49,826 bases of DNA from JBDTNK01 sp039933775. Its GTDB lineage: Bacteria; Chloroflexota; Limnocylindria; QHBO01. The stretch covers positions 1 through 49,826 of the forward strand of contig JBDTNK010000010.1 of the NCBI GenBank assembly GCA_039933775.1, written 5' to 3'. Every line of letters starts with the position of its first letter. The stretch's first letter is position 1. A program made the translations under genes and the position numbers. This document shows positions 31,384-39,343 of this stretch, in pieces. The notes under the pieces are model-generated. The model ran no database searches, was not told the DNA's origin, and was given only the letters and a program-made list of their open reading frames with translations.

Positions 31384-33086
31384 GAGGCGGTCTCAGCTGT
31401 CAGCGCGCGGCCGACGAGCGGCGCCGCGCGCTCGCGCACGAGTGCGGCGGACGGCAGTGCCGACGACTCGGCGGCCAGCTCCTGCAGCTCGCCGAGCGTC
31501 ACCTCGCGCATCGCGCGCTTGAGCCCGGCGAAACGGCCGGCATCGGTCGACAGCTCATCAACGCCCAGGCCCACGAGCAGCAGCGCGCCAGCGGGATCGC
31601 CCGCCATCTCGCCGCAGACGGCGACCGGGATTCCGGCGTCGTGCGCCCCCGTCACGGTGAGCGCGATGGCACGCAGCACCGCGGGGTGCAGCGGATCCTG
31701 CCGATCGGCGAGCGCGGCGTTGGTTCGGTCTGCGGCCAAGAGGTACTGGGTCAAGTCGTTCGTCCCGATGCTGAAGAAGTCGAGCCCCCTCGCCAGCTCG
31801 CCGGCAAGCAGCGCCGCCGAGGGGAGCTCCACCATGATGCCGACTCTTGGCCGCTGCGGCACGCCATCCCCGGCCTCCAGCTTCATTGCTTCGTCGATCA
31901 GCTCATGCAGGAGCGTCGCGTCGCCGGCATCGGCGACCATCGGCGCCATGATCGCGGGCCGTCGCTGCGCCATTCGCCCGGCGCGCAGGATGGCTCGCAG
32001 CTGGTCCACCAGCAACCCTCGGTGGGTCTGGGCCAGCCGAATGGCGCGCACGCCGAGGAACGGGTTCTGCTCCTGCGGCAGCGCGAGGTATGGCAGCCCC
32101 TTGTCGCCTCCGATGTCGGCCAGGCGGAGGACGACCACCCCATCGCCGGGGAAGGCGCCGAGCACCGCGGCATAGGCCTCTGCCTGCGTCTCGATTGACG
32201 GCGGCCGTGACCTGCCCATGAAGATGAACTCGGTCCTGAACAGGCCGATGCCGTCCGCACCGGCCTCCAGCGCGCGCTCCTCCTCGGCGGGCTGGCCGAT
32301 GTTGGCCACCAGCCCGATGCGGTGCCCGTCGCGCGTGGCAAGCGGTGCATCGCGCAACGCGCGATCCGCGACCGCGTGCGCGCGCTGCCGCTCGCCGCGC
32401 CGGCGCAGCTCGTCGGCCGTCGCTGCGTCAGGATCGATCCAGACCTCCGCGCTGTCGCCGTCGATCCCGATCACGCCCGCGTTCTCGGCGCGGGCGAAGA
32501 GCCCGTCGATGCCGACGACGGCCGGGATGCCGAGCGCTCGCGCCAGGATCGCGGCATGTGCCGTCGGCGCCCCGCCCTCCAAGGCAATGCCCGCCAACAG
32601 CGCTGGATCTAGCTCGGCGGTGACCGATGGCGGCAGGTCCCGCGCCACCACGATCGAGCGCCGGGGCAGGCGCGGCGGCGCCTCACCGCGCACGGCGCGC
32701 GTGATGCGGGCGGCCACGTCGCGCACGTCAGCCGCGCGCGCGGCGAGCAGCGGGTCGTCGATCGCTGCCAGCATCTCCGCCGCTTCCTCGCCGGCGGCAG
32801 CGATGGCGGCGTCAGCAGGAGCGCCGCCCCGCATCCGATCCTGCGCCGTATCGAGCAGCGCGGGGTCGCGGGCCATGAGCGCCTGCGCCTCGAGAATCTC
32901 GGCCTCCGAACCGCGCCCGCCCGCGCGCAGCGCTGCTGCGAGGGCTTGCAGCTCAGCCTCGGCGGCGGCGACCGCCTCGTCCAGCGAGCGCGCCACGCCG
33001 CCGGTGGCGCGGCCGGGACGATAAATCCATGCCGCCGCGAGCGCCACGCCGGGCGCGCCGGGTCTGCCCGTGAGCGTCGTGCTCAC
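31380..33086 (-). CDS. ptsI: PTS enzyme I (phosphoenolpyruvate-protein phosphotransferase)
   Basis: Passes phosphate from PEP to HPr. 568 residues. The phospho-acceptor His177 lies in GGAPTAHAAILARALGIPAV, where most enzyme I proteins have GGRTSHTAIL. The PEP-binding domain shows GIGLFRTEFIFMGR, RLADIGGDKGLPYL, FFSIGTNDLTQYLLAADRTN and the Cys motif VAVCGEMAGDP. All look functional. It directly follows hpr (ATGA overlap) and lies with dhaM, so it probably serves dihydroxyacetone phosphorylation at least. No sugar enzyme II is in the window. Whether it also serves other PTS branches is unknown. Confidence 0.95.
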   Translation of the reverse strand: MSTTLTGRPGAPGVALAAAWIYRPGRATGGVARSLDEAVAAAEAELQALAAALRAGGRGSEAEILEAQALMARDPALLDTAQDRMRGGAPADAAIAAAGEEAAEMLAAIDDPLLAARAADVRDVAARITRAVRGEAPPRLPRRSIVVARDLPPSVTAELDPALLAGIALEGGAPTAHAAILARALGIPAVVGIDGLFARAENAGVIGIDGDSAEVWIDPDAATADELRRRGERQRAHAVADRALRDAPLATRDGHRIGLVANIGQPAEEERALEAGADGIGLFRTEFIFMGRSRPPSIETQAEAYAAVLGAFPGDGVVVLRLADIGGDKGLPYLALPQEQNPFLGVRAIRLAQTHRGLLVDQLRAILRAGRMAQRRPAIMAPMVADAGDATLLHELIDEAMKLEAGDGVPQRPRVGIMVELPSAALLAGELARGLDFFSIGTNDLTQYLLAADRTNAALADRQDPLHPAVLRAIALTVTGAHDAGIPVAVCGEMAGDPAGALLLVGLGVDELSTDAGRFAGLKRAMREVTLGELQELAAESSALPSAALVRERAAPLVGRALTAETAS

Positions 33087-33379
33087 GGCGCATCGGTGCC
33101 TTCGCCGATGCCCGCCTCGATCAGCGCAACCAGCGCCGCGACCGCTGCCTCGGCATCATCACCCTCTGCTCGGATCGTGATCCGATGCCCCTGCGACACG
33201 CCCAGCCCCATCACGCCGATGATGCTCTTCGCGCTGCCGCCACGGTCGCCTCTGTCATGGTTTGTGAGGCGGATCTCGCTGTGGAAGGCGGCCGCCGCGC
33301 GCACGAAGGTTGCCGCCGGCCGCGCGTGCAGGCCGGAGGCGTTGTGAATCTCGACCGTCGCTTCGGCGACGGTGCTCAC
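33083..33379 (-). CDS. ptsH: Phosphocarrier protein HPr
   Basis: 98-residue phosphate shuttle between enzyme I and DhaM. The active-site His18 is in SGLHARPAATFV. SAKSIIGVMGLGVSQG carries Ser52, in the position regulated by HPr kinase in Firmicutes; no kinase gene is in the window. The loop before it (NHDRGDRGG) is several residues longer than usual. Start is GTG 33379, overlapping the plsY stop (GTGA); the stop overlaps ptsI. The arrangement plsY-hpr-ptsI inside a glycerol operon ties the relay to glycerol and dihydroxyacetone metabolism. Confidence 0.93.
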   Translation of the reverse strand: MSTVAEATVEIHNASGLHARPAATFVRAAAAFHSEIRLTNHDRGDRGGSAKSIIGVMGLGVSQGHRITIRAEGDDAEAAVAALVALIEAGIGEGTDAP

Positions 33380-34017
33380 TGCGCCGCCTCCTTCTGGCCG
33401 ATGCGCCGCTCGGTGCCCGCGCGCAGCCGGGCGATGTTGTCGCGATGCGCCCACGTCACGAGCAGCCCGACGGCGAGGGCGTAGGCGACCGCAGCCCATG
33501 GCGCGGCTCCGACCGCGGCGAGCACGAGTACGGCGAGCGGTGCGAGGAGCGAGCCCATGACTGAGCCAAGGGAGACGTACCGCCAGCGCCACATCACGAC
33601 GACGACGATCGGCGCCAGGATGAGCACGGCGAGCGGCGCGAGGGCCAGGAGCGCGCCGGTCGAGGTCGCCACGCCGCGGCCGCCGGTGAACCGGATGAAG
33701 ACCGACCAGATGTGCCCGACCACCGCGGCGAATCCGGCCGCCGCGGCGACCCACGGCGCACTGCCCGGCGGCCCAGCCGCGTAGAGCACGTAGGCAAGCA
33801 CCACCGCCACCGCGCCCTTGGCGAGATCGAGGGCGAAGACGGTTGCCGCGGTTCTGGCGCCGAGTGTCCGCAGCGCATTCGTGGCACCTGTCCGGTGCGA
33901 ACCGAACTCGCGGATGTCGATCCCCCGTGTCAGCCGGCCGATGATGAGGCCGACCGGGATCGCCCCGAGCAGATAGCCCAGGAGGATGACGACGATCGCG
34001 CCCGCGATGCCGCTCAC
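33376..34017 (-). CDS. plsY: Glycerol-3-phosphate acyltransferase PlsY
   Basis: Integral-membrane enzyme that acylates G3P from acyl-phosphate, the first step of phospholipid synthesis. 213 residues, about five membrane helices. Conserved motifs: GYLLGAIPVGLIIGRLTRGI with DIREFGSHRTGATNALRTLG, then GHIWSVFIRFTGGRGVATST. In the first, RTGATN stands where GNPGATN is usual, a small variation. It overlaps dhaM and hpr by four bases each. Placement with glpK suggests channelling of newly made G3P to lipids. Confidence 0.92.
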   Translation of the reverse strand: MSGIAGAIVVILLGYLLGAIPVGLIIGRLTRGIDIREFGSHRTGATNALRTLGARTAATVFALDLAKGAVAVVLAYVLYAAGPPGSAPWVAAAAGFAAVVGHIWSVFIRFTGGRGVATSTGALLALAPLAVLILAPIVVVVMWRWRYVSLGSVMGSLLAPLAVLVLAAVGAAPWAAVAYALAVGLLVTWAHRDNIARLRAGTERRIGQKEAAQ

Positions 34018-34478
34018 CCTGCGCGGCCCTCGATCTTGCGCATCGCCGCCGCCTCCTCCGCGGCGACGAGGACGCCGTCGAGGCGATCGCCGGCGGCGGC
34101 CTGGACGGCCGCGACGAAGGCTCCCTCGACGAACGGCCCGGCGCTGATCCGTGTGCGCGCCGCGAGCTCCGGCGCCGCGAGCGCCGCGAGCGCGGTCTGC
34201 GCCGAGAGGACGGCGCTGCCGAGATCGACGATGACGACGACGCCGGCGCCACGGTCAGCCGCGGCGACGGCGTCGGCGATGCGCGCTGCGTCGGTCCCGA
34301 TCTCCCCGCCGACGATGCCGCCGGCGGGGACGATCGACGGTCCGTCAGCGGGCACGTTGGCCAGCTGACGGACGAGCTCCGCCGTGGCCTCTGCCAGCGG
34401 CGCTGAATGGGAAACGACCACGATACCGACCGGGGCCGGCTCGGCGCCGGCCCCGTCATCGGTCTGTCGTTCGGTCAA
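34014..34478 (-). CDS. dhaM: Dihydroxyacetone kinase phosphotransfer subunit DhaM (EIIA domain only)
   Basis: 154 residues from a TTG start at 34478, which overlaps the glpK stop (TTGA) and has a strong GGGAGGAG Shine-Dalgarno. It is a mannose-type EIIA fold: GIVVVSHSAPLAEATAELVR with phospho-acceptor His24, PAGGIVGGEIGTD, VVVIVDLGSAVLSAQTAL and GPFVEGAFVAAVQAAAG. It passes phosphate from HPr to the ADP held on DhaL. Some DhaM proteins are fused to HPr and enzyme I domains; here those are separate genes in the same operon. Length fits a single-domain DhaM. Confidence 0.9.
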   Translation of the reverse strand: MTERQTDDGAGAEPAPVGIVVVSHSAPLAEATAELVRQLANVPADGPSIVPAGGIVGGEIGTDAARIADAVAAADRGAGVVVIVDLGSAVLSAQTALAALAAPELAARTRISAGPFVEGAFVAAVQAAAGDRLDGVLVAAEEAAAMRKIEGRAG

Positions 34479-35962
34479 TGCTCCTCCCAGTCGAGGGAGC
34501 GCTGGACCGCCTTCTTCCAGCCGCGGAAGAGCTTTTCGCGCTTGTCGTCGTCCATCTGCGGCTCGAAGCGTCGATCGAGTGCCCAGTTCTTGGCCACGTC
34601 GGCGGTGTCCTTCCAGAAACCGACCGCCAGCCCGGCGAGGTACGCAGCACCCAACGCCGTCGTCTCGCTGACCTGCGGCCGCTCGACCGCCACGCCCAGG
34701 ATGTCCGCCTGGAACTGCATCAGGTCGTTGTTCACCACCGCGCCACCGTCGACCTTGAGCTCCTTGAGCGTCACGCCGGAATCCGCCTGCATGGCCTCGA
34801 GTACCTCGCGGGTCTGGTAGGCCATCGAGTCGACCGTCGCCTTGGCGATGTGCTCGATGGTGGAGCCACGGGTCAGGCCGATGATCAGGCCACGGGCGTA
34901 CTGGTCCCAGTACGGCGCACCCAGGCCAACGAACGCGGGCACCATGTACACGCCCTCGGTGTCGGCGACCTTGTCGGCCAGCTTCTCGACGTCGGCCGAG
35001 TTGGTGATGACCTTGAGGCCGTCGCGAATCCACTGCACCGCCGCGCCGGCGATGAAGACCGATCCCTCGAGGGCGTAGATCACCTTGCCGTCGTAGCCCC
35101 AGGCGATCGTGGTGAGCAGACCGTTCTTCGACGGCACCGCCTCCTCGCCGGTGTTGATCAGCATGAAGGCGCCGGTGCCGTAGGTCTGCTTCGCCATGCC
35201 GACCTCGAAGCAGGCCTGTCCGAAGGTGGCGGCCTGCTGATCGCCCGCGTCGCCGGCGATCTTGAGCGTGCCGCCCAGCAGCGTCGTCTCGCCGTACACC
35301 TCGCTCGAGGGGCGTGCCTGCGGCATCATGGCGCGCGGCACGTTCATGATGCCCAGTAGCTCGTCGTCCCAATCGAGGGTATGGATGTTGAACAGCAGCG
35401 TCCGGCTGCAGTTCGAGTAGTCGGCGACGTGGACGCGGCCCTCGGTGAGGCGCCAGATGAGGAAGCTGTCGACCGTGCCGAAGAGGAGCTCGCCGCGCTC
35501 AGCCTTCTCCTGCGCGCCCGGATTGTTCTTCAGGATGTGACGAATCTTGGTGCCGCTGAAGTAGGCGTCGACCGGAAGGCCGGTCTTGTCGCGGAAGGTC
35601 TGCTCGTGTCCCGCGGCCTTCAGCTCGTCGCAGTAGCCGGCGGTGATGCGGCTTTGCCACACGATCGCGTTCTGGACCGCCTTGCCTGTGCTCTTGTCCC
35701 AGACCACGGTCGTCTCACGCTGGTTCGTGATTCCGATGGCGGCGATGTCGTCGGGACTCGCGCCGGCATCGGCAATCACCTTCTTGGCGACGGCCAGCTG
35801 GGAGTCCCAGATCGCCTCCGGGTCGTGCTCCACATGCCCCGGCGACGGGAAGATCTGCGGGAACTCCTGGTTCGCGACGGTGTGGATGGTGCCGTCGGCG
35901 TTGAACAGAATCGCGCGACTCGAGGTGGTCCCCTGGTCGAGGGCGAGGACGTACTTGGCCAT
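34475..35962 (-). CDS. glpK: Glycerol kinase
   Basis: Phosphorylates glycerol to G3P using ATP; cytoplasmic, works with the facilitator GlpF. 495 residues, normal length. ALDQGTTSSRAILFNADG (ATP site), NQRETTVVWDKSTGKAVQNA, YSNCSRTLLFNI, GDAGDQQAATFGQ and LKVDGGAVVNNDLMQFQADI are all present. The region SSEVYGETTLLGG lacks the histidine loop that is phosphorylated by HPr in Firmicutes GlpK, so PTS control of this kind is unlikely despite the linked PTS genes. ATG 35962 has an AGGAG about 10 nt upstream. Confidence 0.97.
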   Translation of the reverse strand: MAKYVLALDQGTTSSRAILFNADGTIHTVANQEFPQIFPSPGHVEHDPEAIWDSQLAVAKKVIADAGASPDDIAAIGITNQRETTVVWDKSTGKAVQNAIVWQSRITAGYCDELKAAGHEQTFRDKTGLPVDAYFSGTKIRHILKNNPGAQEKAERGELLFGTVDSFLIWRLTEGRVHVADYSNCSRTLLFNIHTLDWDDELLGIMNVPRAMMPQARPSSEVYGETTLLGGTLKIAGDAGDQQAATFGQACFEVGMAKQTYGTGAFMLINTGEEAVPSKNGLLTTIAWGYDGKVIYALEGSVFIAGAAVQWIRDGLKVITNSADVEKLADKVADTEGVYMVPAFVGLGAPYWDQYARGLIIGLTRGSTIEHIAKATVDSMAYQTREVLEAMQADSGVTLKELKVDGGAVVNNDLMQFQADILGVAVERPQVSETTALGAAYLAGLAVGFWKDTADVAKNWALDRRFEPQMDDDKREKLFRGWKKAVQRSLDWEEH

Positions 35963-36008
35963 CGATAGACGCTCCTGTCTGTGTGCTGTGCCGCGACCCG
36001 CGCGGCGA

Positions 36009-36656
<648 letters not shown>

Positions 36657-36663
36657 CGCGTTC

Positions 36664-37662
36664 TCATGCTCCCCAGCGCAGCGCGGGGGTGTTGACCGGC
36701 GCGTCCCACAGGCGCGTCAGCTCGTCGTCCAGCTTCAGCAGCGTGATCGAGCAGCCCGCCATCTCAAGCGAGGTGATGTAGCTGCCGACCAGGTTGCGTG
36801 CAATCGTGATGCCGCGTTCGGCGCAGACCGCCGCGACGCGGTTGTAGACCACGTACAGCTCGATGAGCGGCGTGCCGCCCATCCCGTTCACGAAGGCGAG
36901 CACCTTGTCACCCTGCCCGAAGCCACCATCCTCGATGATGGGGCCGAGCAGGGCGTCGGTGATCTCGTCGGCACTGGCAAGCGGCCGGCGCTCGCGCCCC
37001 GGCTCGCCGTGGATGCCGACACCGATCTCCATCTCGTCGTCGCCGATCTCGAAGGTCGGCTTGCCGGCCGCCGGGACGGTTGAGCTGGTGAGCGCCATGC
37101 CCATGCTGCGCACGTTGTCCTGCACCTTCTGGCACAACGCGGTGACCGCCGCCAGGTTCTGGCCCTCCTCTGCGGCGGCGCCCACGATCTTCTCGGCCAG
37201 GACCGTTCCCCCCACACCGCGGCGACCCGCGGTGTAGAGCGAGTCCTGCACCGCCACGTCGTCGGCGATGACGACCGAGGTGACCTCGATCCCCTCCGCC
37301 TGCGCGAGCTCGGCGGCGATCTCGAAGTTCATGATGTCGCCGGTGTAGTTCTTCACGATGTGCAGCACGCCGGCCCCGCCATCGACCGCCTTGGTGGCGG
37401 CCAGCATCTGGTCGGGAACCGGCGAGGTGAAGACGGCACCGGCGCACGCGGCGTCCAGCATGCCCATGCCCACGAAGCCGCCGTGCATCGGCTCGTGCCC
37501 TGATCCCCCGCCCGAGATGACGCCGACCTTCCCCTGGCGGGGATCGTCGGCGCGCACGATGACGTTGGGCTCGATCACCCGCAGCCGGTCACCATGAGCG
37601 GCGACCATGCCCGCCAGCGCCTCGTCGACGACGTTGTCGGCGTCGTTGATGAGCTTCTTCAT
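36664..37662 (-). CDS. dhaK: Dihydroxyacetone kinase subunit DhaK (substrate-binding)
   Basis: 332 residues. Binds dihydroxyacetone as a hemiaminal to His218, found here at exactly position 218 in GVGIHGEPGRERRP. The GVISGGGSGHEPMHGGFVG active-site loop (47-65), KNYTGDIMNFEIAAE and FVNGMGGTPLIELYVVYNR are conserved. It phosphorylates dihydroxyacetone to DHAP together with DhaL and DhaM. ATG 37662 is preceded by GGAGG. It sits between glpF and dhaL. How dihydroxyacetone is made is not visible here: no glycerol dehydrogenase gene is in the window. Confidence 0.96.
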   Translation of the reverse strand: MKKLINDADNVVDEALAGMVAAHGDRLRVIEPNVIVRADDPRQGKVGVISGGGSGHEPMHGGFVGMGMLDAACAGAVFTSPVPDQMLAATKAVDGGAGVLHIVKNYTGDIMNFEIAAELAQAEGIEVTSVVIADDVAVQDSLYTAGRRGVGGTVLAEKIVGAAAEEGQNLAAVTALCQKVQDNVRSMGMALTSSTVPAAGKPTFEIGDDEMEIGVGIHGEPGRERRPLASADEITDALLGPIIEDGGFGQGDKVLAFVNGMGGTPLIELYVVYNRVAAVCAERGITIARNLVGSYITSLEMAGCSITLLKLDDELTRLWDAPVNTPALRWGA

Positions 37663-37741
37663 TCGATCTTCGCCTCCTTGTGACCACAGGTTTCGGGACC
37701 GATGGGGCGCGGCGGGTCACCCGCCGCGCCACTCGGCCGGC

Positions 37742-38494
37742 TCAGGCCGCCATGAGGTAGTTCGCGAAGACCACCTGATACGCGATCCCACCGATTGCGC
37801 CGCCGATGAGCGGCCCGACCACCGGGATCCACGAATACGACCAGTCAGAGCCGCCCTTGCCGGCAATCGGCAGGATCGCGTGCGCGATCCGGGGGCCGAG
37901 GTCGCGTGCTGGGTTGATCGCGTAGCCGGTCGTCCCACCCAACGAGAGGCCGATCGCCCAGACCAGGAGTCCGACGAGCAATGCGCCGAGGCCGGGCGCC
38001 AGCTCGTTGCCGAAGATCGCCATGACCCCGAAGACGAGCATGAACGTACCGATGATCTCGCTCACGAGGTTCGCGGCGGTGTTCCGGATCGCTGGGCCGG
38101 TAGAGAAGGTGGCAAGCTTGAGGCCGGGATCTTCAGTCTCAGCCCAGTGCGGCAGGTAGTGGAGCCACACGAGGACGGCTCCGATGAAGGCGCCGACCAT
38201 CTCGCCGGCGATGTACCACGGGACAAGGTCCCAGGTCAGCCCGCCGAAGCCGACGACGGCGAAGCCGATCGTCACCGCCGGATTGAGGTGCGCACCGGTG
38301 AGGCTGATGATCGCGTAGACGGCAATCGCCACGGCGAGCGCCCACCCGGTGGTGATCACGATCCAGCCCGAGTTCTGGGCCTTTGACCGTGCCAGGAGGA
38401 CGCCGCCCACCACGCCGTCGCCCAGGATGATGAGAATCGCGGTACCGAAGATCTCGGCAAGCATGATCTGAAAACCGTCAGTCAGTGCACCCAT
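37742..38494 (-). CDS. glpF: Glycerol facilitator (aquaglyceroporin)
   Basis: 250-residue six-helix channel for glycerol and other small uncharged solutes. The two NPA boxes are GAHLNPAVT (NPA 71-73) and GYAINPARDLGPR (194-196). Asp198 after the second box is the mark of glycerol-conducting members over strict water channels. ATG 38494 has a TTGGAGG Shine-Dalgarno 9-10 nt upstream. It is the first gene of the 12-gene minus-strand block. The 177 bp before it hold the likely regulatory region. Confidence 0.95.
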   Translation of the reverse strand: MGALTDGFQIMLAEIFGTAILIILGDGVVGGVLLARSKAQNSGWIVITTGWALAVAIAVYAIISLTGAHLNPAVTIGFAVVGFGGLTWDLVPWYIAGEMVGAFIGAVLVWLHYLPHWAETEDPGLKLATFSTGPAIRNTAANLVSEIIGTFMLVFGVMAIFGNELAPGLGALLVGLLVWAIGLSLGGTTGYAINPARDLGPRIAHAILPIAGKGGSDWSYSWIPVVGPLIGGAIGGIAYQVVFANYLMAA

Positions 38495-38671
38495 GCCCCA
38501 GTTCCTCCAAATCGGTGAGTCAGGTCGAATGGGCGGCCGGCGCGAGTGCGCACGTCCGCGAGCGCTGCATCAATCGGGCGTCATCGACCTCCCTCGCAGC
38601 ATGGCTGCGGTGGTGTGCTCGGTCACGCGATCAGCCGTCGCGATCTGATCAGGCATTGATCGGTGTTCAGG
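38495..38671 (-). promoter_or_regulatory. Upstream region of the glycerol block, with clustered TGATC sites
   Basis: Four GATC sites lie within 33 bp (38629, 38642, 38647, 38658), including the palindrome CTGATCAG at 38645-38652 and near-copies GCGATCAG and TTGATCGG. A repressor sensitive to G3P or glycerol would be a reasonable binder. I could not pick a convincing -10/-35 pair. The leader is long enough for a normal Shine-Dalgarno start. It also covers the 3' side of the GDYAEGQE-repeat gene, whose stop is at 38672. Confidence 0.35.
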
Positions 38672-38905
38672 TCAGCGGGGCTTCTCTTCCTGCCCCCGCG
38701 CGAAGTCGCCATGCAGTGGGTCGGCATGCGTGTGGGCGGGGTCGTCCTCGCCTTCGGCATAGTCGCCGCGACGCAGGTCGGGCGTCTCGTGCTCAACCTC
38801 CTGGCCCTCGGCGTAGTCGCCGCGGTGCTCCTTCTCGCCGCCTTCGGGCAGGTCTTCCTGGCCCTCGCCGAAGGTTCCCTTGTGGTAGCGCTCGTCGTGG
38901 CTCAT
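38672..38905 (-). CDS. Small acidic GDYAEGQE-repeat protein
   Basis: 77 residues from ATG 38905, with GAGGAG (38920-38915) 9 nt upstream. Four imperfect repeats: KGTFGEGQED, RGDYAEGQEV, RGDYAEGEDD and HGDFARGQEE, spaced by short charged stretches. The protein is very acidic, has no membrane helix or cysteine, and is probably disordered. Regular [HR]GD[YF]AEGQE units suggest a repeated binding site or a stress-protective hydrophilin-like role, but I know of no function. An upstream TTG (38953) is the only other start. A -10 TACACT lies about 50 nt upstream, so this gene has a true leader. Confidence 0.7.
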   Translation of the reverse strand: MSHDERYHKGTFGEGQEDLPEGGEKEHRGDYAEGQEVEHETPDLRRGDYAEGEDDPAHTHADPLHGDFARGQEEKPR

Positions 38906-38955
38906 CAGAACCGGCTCCTCTACGACGATGAACGGCATCCCCCGGACAGGCAACG

Positions 38956-38961
38956 AGTGTA
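38956..38961 (-). promoter_or_regulatory. -10 element of the repeat-protein gene
   Basis: TACACT (38961-38956, minus) predicts a leader of about 44 nt before ATG 38905, in line with the clear Shine-Dalgarno there. It is in the gap after the two-helix membrane gene. Confidence 0.35.
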
Positions 38962-38977
38962 CGCCTCGGTCAAGCCC

Positions 38978-39328
38978 CTAGCGCCGCGACGCCGCACGCT
39001 CTCGGGCCGCGGCACCGGCCCGAGAGAGGCCGGCGCGCAGGAGGAATGCAGCGACCAGGATGAAGGCCGCCACGCCGAGGCCGACGTACAGCGACATGGG
39101 CATCCTTGGCCACTGCATGCTGAAGGCGAGGAGGCCCGCGATCATGGCCACGATGGCGGCACGGATCCAGTACATGCGACTCGTTCGTGCCGGGGAAGTG
39201 GCCTTGGCCGCCGCGCGGCGCTGTGCGATCCGCTCGGCGCGCGCCTTCTGCGCGGGATTCGTCGGCAGAGCACGCGGGTCGTTATTCTTGTTCATGCGCT
39301 CGTAGGCGCGGCGTTCAGCTCGAGACAT
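38978..39328 (-). CDS. Small membrane protein with two helices (116 aa)
   Basis: The first 50 residues are highly charged (MSRAERRAYERMNKNNDP, QKARAERIAQRRAAA). Two membrane helices follow: MYWIRAAIVAMIAGLLAFSM and SLYVGLGVAAFILVAAFLL. The protein ends in a basic Arg/Ala tail. Both ends should face the cytoplasm. The layout resembles the small charged-plus-two-helix proteins common in high-GC bacteria, but I do not recognise the family. ATG 39328 follows its own -10 by 9 nt; that -10 abuts the stop of the NDH-2 gene. Confidence 0.65.
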   Translation of the reverse strand: MSRAERRAYERMNKNNDPRALPTNPAQKARAERIAQRRAAAKATSPARTSRMYWIRAAIVAMIAGLLAFSMQWPRMPMSLYVGLGVAAFILVAAFLLRAGLSRAGAAARERAASRR

Positions 39329-39337
39329 CGGTCTGCG

Positions 39338-39343
39338 ATTCTA
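39338..39343 (-). promoter_or_regulatory. -10 element immediately after the NDH-2 stop codon
   Basis: TAGAAT (39343-39338, minus) directly follows the TAG stop of ndh (39346-39344) and is 9 nt before ATG 39328. The downstream gene thus has a private leaderless-type promoter inside what looks like one operon. Confidence 0.45.

Noticed and set aside
38495..38671. Riboswitch or structured leader before glpF
   Set aside because: No long stem or known aptamer pattern is recognisable; only short GATC palindromes.
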